DNA of 64,000 nt, from NCBI RefSeq assembly GCF_018446385.1, contig NC_055991.1, positions 117,347,794-117,411,793 of the forward strand. Direction: 5' to 3'. The position numbers and the translations under genes were made by a program. The notes below the pieces were generated by a model. It had not been told where the DNA came from. It saw nothing but the letters and a program-made list of their open reading frames with translations, and did not search any database. The first letter of the stretch is position 1. Every line of letters starts with the position of its first letter. Positions 56,979 to 64,000 of the stretch are shown here, one piece after another. This stretch comes from Zingiber officinale. Lineage: Eukaryota; Streptophyta; Magnoliopsida; Zingiberales; Zingiberaceae.

Positions 56979-57430
56979 ATTCAAAACTTAAATTTGAAAT
57001 TAAATTATAAATTCAAAACTTAAATTCGAAATTAAATTATAAATTCAAAAATTAAATTCAAAATTCGAAATTAAATTATAAATTCAAAACTTAAATTCGA
57101 AATTAAATTATAAATTCAAAAATTAAATTTAAAATTTGAAATTAAATTATAAATTCAAAACTTAAATTCGAAATTAAATTATAAATTCAAAAATTAAATT
57201 CAAAATTCAAAATTAAACTATAAATTCAAAAATTAAATTCAAAATTTGAAATTAAATTATAAATTCAAAACTTAAATTATAAATTCAAAACTTAAATTCG
57301 AAATTAAATTATAAATTCAAAAATTCAAAACTTAAATTCGAAATTAAATTATAAATTCAAAAATTAAATTATAAATTCAAAAATTAAATTATAAATTCAA
57401 AAATGAAATTCAAAATTCGAAATTAAATAA
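56979..57430 (+). repeat. AT-rich minisatellite after gag (C)
   Basis: About 15 irregular copies of a ~30-bp unit built from AAATTAAATTATAAATTCAA with AACTTAAATTCG variants. Confidence 0.88.
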
Positions 57431-58100
57431 TTAAATCAAATTAAAATCCAAAGGAAGGCTCCAGATTATCTGGCACCTCCGAACTTAATATACCCGATAA
57501 GGGTAACCAAGAGTAGACCACCCGGCAGGGTAATTAAGGTTAGGTAAAATGGGTTAGGTTTAACTTGACCCACGGTACTGGTGAAATTTTTGGATGATAG
57601 TACGTTAGGGAAACTTGGGCATCGCATGTCTAGGAAGATATGGCTTCGACCTGGTGGATTTGGCCAAGTGGAACTGACCGAAGCTACCCTTAAATGGATC
57701 CTAACTAGTTAGACCAAGGGTTAGTATTAAGTTCAGTGGGTATGACTATTTGGAAAACCTCAAAGGCATGGTTACTTTAATGAGCTCCTTGTGACTCACC
57801 ATAGCCCAGAAGTTTATCCAAAGAATGCTTACTTGTTGAACCCAAAGCTAAACCTGAATCTAACACAAAGTTAAACCAGACCTTTGAATTCAACAATAAA
57901 TCATCTCACATCAATTATAGGATTTCCTGATTGACAATTTAGATCGGGTGAGATGACTAAGCAAACTAAATGTTAAATCTTACTTAAAGTTAAGTTAAAC
58001 ATCCTTCAAAATCAAATTAATTCAAATATCTCCAACCTAAACAGTTTTAATCAAGTTAAATTAATAATAATAATAATAATGAAAAAAAAAATTGAACGAA
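57431..58100 (+). other. Non-coding spacer of element C
   Basis: No frame of note. It ends in an AATAAT run just upstream of the GC-rich block. Confidence 0.65.
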
Positions 58101-58109
58101 ACAAGGTCA

Positions 58110-58260
58110 AAAACCGGGGGCGGGCGCCCCCGGTATTCAGACCCCGGGCGCCCGCAGCGATCCCGGGCGCCCCGCCTCACACGACCCCGGGCGCCCGGAA
58201 CACGTCCGGGCACCCGGAACCCCTTATATATAGGGGGCTGCAGGCGCCCCCTACCCTTGC
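58110..58260 (+). promoter_or_regulatory. Promoter-like block upstream of ORF2 (C)
   Basis: Repeated GGGCGCCCGG palindromes (58118-58220), then TATATATA at 58225-58232 and GGGGGCTGCAGGCGCCCCC. This copies the layout of the C LTR promoter (palindromes, then TATA) although it lies in the internal region. Confidence 0.6.
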
Positions 58261-58379
58261 ACCCAAATCTTCCTCCTTAGCTTCCTAGCTTACCTGCGAA
58301 GATTTTGAAAATTAAAATTTTCCGCGGTTGATCCAGAGTCGTAACTCAACCGAGGTCGTCAGTTCTAAAATTTATTACA

Positions 58380-59614
58380 ATGGCTCCTCGGTAAAATTTT
58401 TATCCCCTCCTAAACTTTCTTTCTTATAATTTTTTTCTTAGTGTAATGTTAGTTTGAAATTTAGGAAGCGTACTAAATCTGGTGCTGGGCCCTCTACCCC
58501 TAGCATTGACCCTAGGTTTCCCACCGAAGAACTTAGGATTAAGTTTATGTCCACAAATTACATGGCCATTAGGACCAAATGTATAGATTGATCGTTCTTT
58601 TTACGCTCGTGTATCCCAGTCTCCGAGGCTATAAACCACTATAGGTTGCGAAACCTCGTTGAGTGCACCAGCCCAGTAAACATTAGTTTATGTGCCGAAT
58701 TTTACAACAACCTAGTGAAAGTAGACGACTACTCCTATACCACTAGGGCAGGTGGCACGGACATCACACTATCTCCCACTACCATTCGTGAGTTTCTAGG
58801 CTTACGAGAGTCATCCTGCACTTTTTTATGTTATCCCCCTAGGGAGCTACCTTTTGGAGATCCCTACTCACATATCACCCTCGATACGATCTATTCGTAT
58901 TTCTTCGAGGACCAGCGTGATCCCACTGAGACCCAGTTTAGGTCCCTTAACCTTAGAATTCAGGACTATGCCCTTTATAGGGTTATAGTACTTTGTATTC
59001 TACCGCTGACCACTCACGACATTGCGGTGATGCGTCCATTTCACTCCTTTCTTCTCTATGCCATATGTCATAGGTTAGACATAGACATCAACCTGCACAT
59101 ATTTTCTACTATTATTTACGCATCTGGATACGTGACCAGCAGACGAGTACATATGCCTTACTGTCACATACTGACAGCCTTCATGTCCTCATTGCACATT
59201 GATATCACCAGAGGTGACATCCGTTACATGACCGAGTTTGACATCATAGGAGCTAGGAACTTCTCCCTAGCACATATCCATATAGACGATGAGGGTACCA
59301 TGTCCTGGCGTAGAGGGGCACAGCACCAGCAGGCGGAGGACGCGGAGCATGATGAGTTCATGTTGGCACTATTTCCTGAGGAGGCTGCTCCTGCCCCACC
59401 ACCACCTCGAGCACCACACCCAGCTCCCCGCACTCTAGGCGATCGAGTTTCCGGACTAGAGAGGGCTATGTCGAGTCTTCAGCACGAGACCTCCGAGTTT
59501 CATCAGTCCATACGGCGAGAGGTCTCCGATCTTCGACGAGAGGTCCGACAGGAGGTCTCCGACTTACGACGAGACGTACGAAAGGAGCTCTCCGACCTGT
59601 GCCAAGATCTATGA
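58380..59614 (+). pseudogene. ORF2 of element C: plant transposon-type protein with one intron
   Basis: The open part 58646-59614 (322 codons) contains LVECTSPVNISLCAEFYNNL, TLSPTTIREFLGLRES and HMPYCHILTAFMSSLHIDI, which resemble the N-terminal domain of uncharacterised plant transposon proteins (Pfam 'putative plant transposon protein', PF20167, from memory). An acidic Pro-rich linker and a C-terminal heptad coiled coil (REVSDLRREVRQEVSDLRRD) follow. The frame continues upstream through a TGA at 58589-58591. A 74-bp GT-AG intron (58391-58464) links it to an ATG at 58380 giving MAPRKRTKSG, a start style usual for these proteins. One stop therefore disables an otherwise complete gene of about 387 codons. 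Function unknown. Confidence 0.7.
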
Positions 59615-60997
59615 GACGACGACCGAGCTCGTCACACTGAGCTCTTGACACTACTCCGGTCGCTGGGTTCCGGACCACCACCCTCATCATCTCAGTAGCT
59701 CTGACTGTAGCTTTATTATGACCCTAGTACAGCAGATAGCAGCTATTTTGTTACTGTGTTATCTATCTAATAGACTGTTTTACTTCAGACTTGATTGACT
59801 ATACCTCAATCTAATAGATCAGTCTCTTAATAACATTTTCAAAATTCTAGGCAAAGTTGATTTGCCAAAATCCCCACTTTACTAGACTTTCGAAAGTTGG
59901 ATTTAGTCTAGGATTTTACCCTTAGAAATCATGTTCCTCCAGGACTCAGCCAGAGCATCTCACAAACACCTAGGTTTACCTTGATTGTGTTTGTAAAACA
60001 TAGAACGGTGTGAGATGCATAGGGTACAGCCTGGACTCAAGAATGCTTATTTCTGTGCATCAATATGAGTCTGGGCATTAAATACATAATTAACAGTAAT
60101 CAAATCAAGTCTTCCAGCCTTAGTCAAATCTAACTGGATCAATTGATTTGACTTGACTAACCAGGTGAACACTGTTGCCCTCTAGGCAATCAGCAAGTAG
60201 CTAAATGGTTAGACAGTTGGTGGAGGCAATATTAAAGTTTAAGCATGTTTGTACTTAAGGGCTCTGATACCTGATCAAAACCAAATCTTGACTCATGCTT
60301 GGACTTTAGAACTCTGATACCTTACTAAAATAAAATTAAGGTTATCTCTTCTCCTTTGCCTTAAGTATTCCTGAAATTTATCTCAAAAACAATCCTTAAG
60401 CAGCTTTATCAAAATTTTCTCCAAACTTAACTTTCAAATATCTTCTTCTTTGAAAATTTTTTAAGCTGAGACCCTTTTGAAAATTTATTAAGTTGTTAAA
60501 GCTTTAAAAATTATTTTTCCTTGCAAATTTATTTGAAAATTTCTGAAGTTGAAAATTGTATTTTGAAAATTTTTCTATGAAAATTTTGGAAACTCCTCAA
60601 AATATTTGCATACACTATAGACTCTATAGACTCAAAAAGAGCTCATGTTTTTCTATTCAAACAAAATAAATTATAAGGTGTTATCCTTCACTTGCTCCTT
60701 GCCTAAGTTAAAATGTTTTTTAATTCTGTCTTGAAAAATTAAGTTTTTCAAAACTAGCTCATTTTTTATATATGGCAAAGGGGGAGAGTAGAGAAATTCA
60801 AAGTAGAGAAATTCAAAAGAAAAAGGAAACCCTGTATTAAGGGGGAGCTTCACAAAAAGTTTACAAAAGGTTTAAGTGTTAGCTTAAGTTAGACGTTCAT
60901 TTGAATTTATATACTTAAGCTTGCTTAATATACTTATGCATTTGTTTTTTTTTACTTAACTTTGAATTTGGGTTGCCATAATCAAAAAAGGGGAGAT
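59615..60997 (+). other. 3' internal region of element C with PPT
   Basis: Non-coding. An AAAGGGGGAGAG tract near 60778 and AAGGGGGAGCTT near 60840 precede the final PPT AAAAAAGGGGAGAT. Confidence 0.8.
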
Positions 60998-62151
60998 TGT
61001 TGGTGCGGGAAGCATCCGACGATCGAACCTGAGTTTTGATAATGGCAAAGGATTCAAAGTTAAGGGTTGTTGTAATCTAACATGGTTGAATGAGTATTTC
61101 AGGAAAGTCCTAGCTGCGGTTAGGCAAAGGGAAAAACCCTAGGGGGTGGTAACCCTAGGTCATAGGGGGTGGTAACCCTATGCGGAAAGTCTTGGCAGGT
61201 CGATGGCTTCAGGCAAAAGTCCTAGGGGGTGGTAACCCTAGGTGGAAAGTCCTGGTGTCGCGAACCAGGTGAAAGACTGGACTAGCCGGGAAGCGGATGT
61301 CCAGCAGGAAGTCCGGAGGCGTCGAGTGCTGAGCAAAAGTCCAGTCAATCTGGAGGATCGACTGGCAACAGGTAAATCTCCTGAGTGGAGTAGGTGAGGA
61401 CGCGTTCCCCGTAGAGGGAACAGTAGGCGTCGGGTCGACCTAGGATTTCCGGTTGGAAATCCGAAGTCAGACTCGGACAGTCCGAAGACTGTCAATTCTT
61501 CTTTACGATGTTTTGTCTTATTCTAACACTGTCTTGCAGGGGATTTTGCTCGGACTAACCTTTGTTTGCAGGTGAGGAACCTGCTGGAAAAAGGCTGTCC
61601 GGGCGCCCGGGACCAAAGTTTATCCCCTGCGCGAAGTTGACACGTGGAGCATCCTGGTTGGTTGGCCACGTCACACTCCAGGCGCCCGGAAGGGATCCAG
61701 GCGCCCGGAAGGGATCCAGGCGCCCGGAACCTCATATAAAAGAAGGGTCGAGGTGCAGCACAAGCACAACAACGAACTCCAAGCAATCCTTACGCTACAA
61801 GCTGCTCTAGAAACACCCAGAAATGCTGTTACAAGTCCCCGACAACCCAGAGCTTCAGATTCTGCTACTTTACTATTGTCGGTATAATTTGTTTTAGTTC
61901 TTTCAATTGTAATATCTTATTGTACATTTTAAGAGCTTATAGTTGTTGCCCACGGAAAGCGATCAAGGATCGCGGGCCTTCGAGTAGGAGTCGCCTTAGG
62001 CTCCGAACGAAGTAAATCTCCTTGTCTCACTGTGTTTGTTATTTCTTCATTCCGCTGCGCTTTTACTCGTTTGTTTTACGAATCGAAAGAAATAGCCACG
62101 AACGCTATTCACCCCCCCCCCCCCCCCCTCTAGCGTGGTCTCGATCCAACA
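60998..62151 (+). repeat. Element C 3' LTR
   Basis: 1,154 bp. Matches the 5' LTR closely, with a different number of GGGCGCC palindrome units and a C-loop expanded to 17 C (7 in the 5' LTR). Confidence 0.94.
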
Positions 62152-64000
62152 CTATGGGTAAAAGAATAGGTATCTAGGGGAAGATAATGCTTGCTTAGGA
62201 TGTGTGATTGACTGGATGAGTTTTGCTCCGAGTTCTTGGTGCTGATCTGTTTCCTCTGGTGATGCTTTCTAGATTTCCGATCAGATCTGGTATTGGTAGA
62301 TTTTTTTTTTATGGTGTTCCTAGTTTGAATGAAAATTTTCACCTTACACATTTGGAGTTTCGACATAGGCAAGTGGGTTATTCTGATATTGTTGAGGTGC
62401 TCGGTTCTTCTACTTAATTCTATGACTTTCGTGATGCATTCTGGAATCTGGTATGGAGGTGAGATTTCTGCATTTGTTCTTGATGTAGATGATGGTAAAG
62501 AATTTCTACGTTGGAGTGGGTCTCGAAGATCACTAGAACTTGGTTTTGAAAGGCGAATTGAGGATGGTTCTATGTTCTTGTACAGTGGTTGGTTTGCTGT
62601 TTTTGTTCTTGATGAACCTTTGGAGGAAACATGCTTTGATTGGATTTGAGTTGGGTGCAAGGATTTCATGATTTACTACTTGATTGAGTTGTGTTTGGGG
62701 TTTCCGTGATGTATTTGCTTGCACTTGCTTGGTTTTGGGTCATCACATGGTTCCTATTAGTTTCCTACAATGGATTGAATAGTTGTTTTGTTTCTCCTTA
62801 AGTTTCCAGAATTTATGAGCAGGTTCTTAGTGGATTAAGTTATGTGCATTACTATTTTTGCTCCTCCTTAGAGCTCCTGAAATTTATGGATAGCTTCTTG
62901 GTAGTTCGAGTTTGGATGATCGCTATTCTGCTTCTTTGTAAAGTTTTCGATATTTCTAGAAATATTCTAGTGGATTTCCCCATGAGGTTGATCTGGTAGG
63001 GTGCAGTGTTATTCGGTTTTGTTTTGGAAGGTAGGTCTTTCGATGGGGTTCTGTTACACTAATTTTCTACGGATTTGTGGGTTTAACTTGAAGTGTTCTA
63101 TTGCTTTGAGCTAGCTGAGATTTTAGTGTGTTTTGCTTGGAAATTGATTCCATAGTATTTTGGATTATTTCGATGACATTCTCTTCTACTGAATTTCCGT
63201 GTGTGAAGCTCTAGATGTGGTGTTGATTGTTGAAGTTTTATTGTAGTTTTGCTATGGTTCTGCTATGGTTTACTTTAGGGATTCGGGTAGCAGGAATCAT
63301 GTTTCTTTGCTAGTATTAATATTGTGATCTGATCTTTGTTTTGATTGCATGCCTTACATTGTGGTCTGCTCTTTATACTAATATATATGATTATATTGTG
63401 ATCGTTTCTTAGTTTTGATATGCATGATTTATATAGTGTATTTTTATGTTACATATGATTCGAAAATGGAAAGGTCTTTGTGAATGGGAATGTTTAGTGA
63501 ACGAATGAAATGGATATGCATGATAAATTGTTTACAATGTAATGTAGCTACTTTATGGTTTCTTACGTAGCTAATTGGATGAGTATGAGCATATGTTGTG
63601 ATAGTACGGATTGGGTGCCTCGGGATGAGCTCAGGGGAGGACCTTTCTAAACATGACTAATACTGTAATTTATGACTGATATAGTAATTTATTATTAGCT
63701 TCGGCTAAATGGCTACATGTTCTCTAGGAGGTACCTCTAGGATCATGGGGCTGATTGATTGGCTCTAATAGTGGTTACCGGATGTGTGACATATCCACCC
63801 TAATTAGCTATGTTGTCTCTTTTATGTACTATATTTTCTTTTCTGTTAGGTAATCGAGTTTATATATTTTATGTCTATTAGTTATTGCTCCTGTTACTTT
63901 ATGGATTATCATATTATTCATATTGGATTGTACTTGCTGAATTCGTAAACTCATGATGCCTACGTTACAGGTGAGGAAGTCGTCACCCAGGTTATGATAG

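Larger units (their letters stand above)
53859..62151 (+). mobile_element. LTR element C: gag plus a second ORF, no pol
   Basis: 8,293 bp with TSD CTATG at 53854-53858 and 62152-62156. LTRs start TGTTGGTGCGGG and end GATCCAACA. PBS at 55041, PPT AAAAAAGGGGAGAT at about 60984-60997. It encodes a broken UBN2-type gag and, 1.4 kb downstream, a separate ORF2 preceded by a promoter-like block. Protease, integrase, RT and RNase H are absent. Confidence 0.95.
16565..64000 (+). mobile_element. Large non-coding LTR element D (LARD-like), right end outside window
   Basis: Two matching LTRs (16565-31797 and 53329 to beyond 64000) flank an internal region that is about 6.1 kb once B2 is removed. A decayed PBS lies at 31800-31812 and a PPT at 53316-53328. 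No gag or pol frame is present outside the inserted elements. It is the host of the MULE, CACTA, solo LTR E, B2 and C. The PPT context (GGGGGGAGAAT then TGTAAGGACC) suggests a Ty3 origin; this is inference. Confidence 0.8.
53329..64000 (+). repeat. Element D 3' LTR, carrying element C, cut by the window end
   Basis: Starts TGTAAGGACCC. Pieces 53329-53858 and 62157-64000 match the 5' LTR in order. By comparison about 280 bp lie beyond the window. Open frames here are not conserved and I treat the region as non-coding. Confidence 0.85.

Overview
This 64-kb window is plant nuclear DNA made almost entirely of nested transposable elements. I see no intact host gene, tRNA or rRNA gene. The evidence for a plant is the set of families: Ty3-type LTR elements with a plant-style gag and chromodomain, non-autonomous LTR elements with UBN2-type gags, plant initiator-Met primer sites (TGGTATCAGAGC), a MULE with a FAR1-like transposase, and a CACTA element carrying pieces of plant host genes. 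The organism is probably a large-genome angiosperm. A monocot is plausible, but I cannot fix the species.

Layout, deduced from LTR or TIR ends and perfect target-site duplications (TSDs). The base layer from about 16565 to beyond the right edge is element D, a long LTR element with ~2.65-kb LTRs (5' LTR 16565-31797, 3' LTR from 53329) and no recognisable coding capacity. Inserted into D are a MULE (16843-24306, TSD CTCCACTGT), a CACTA element (25625-30735, TSD TGT), solo LTR E (33802-36887, TSD TTGCT), Ty3 element B2 (37790-53190, TSD ATGCC; it carries element G at 38044-42045, TSD GTTAG) and element C (53859-62151, TSD CTATG). Left of D, 14004-16564 is the 3' tail of a D-type internal region carrying solo LTR F (14711-16538, TSD GCAGG). 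Positions 1-14003 are a minus-strand Ty3 element B1, whose 5' LTR contains element A (5450-12320, TSD GATAT).

Coding content. B1 and B2 are related Ty3 elements broken in complementary ways: B1 keeps gag, protease, integrase and chromodomain but lost RT/RNase H, while B2 keeps gag, protease, RT and RNase H but lost integrase. A and C encode a gag that stops where protease would begin and have no pol. C also has a second, apparently intron-containing ORF with its own internal promoter-like block. The MULE carries a decayed FAR1-like transposase and, convergent to it, an apparently intact two-exon GRF zinc-finger gene. The CACTA element holds exon-like pieces of a synaptotagmin-type gene and a calnexin gene.

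The most unusual signal is structural. The LTRs of A, C and G are built from tandem hairpins whose stem sequences differ while complementarity is kept (covariation). These are followed by family-specific palindrome arrays just upstream of the TATA box, and by a C-loop hairpin just before the primer-binding site whose stem also covaries between families. The family-specific palindromes recur inside A and C; in C they lie directly upstream of ORF2. All element assignments come from reading the sequence by eye; no search or folding program was run.
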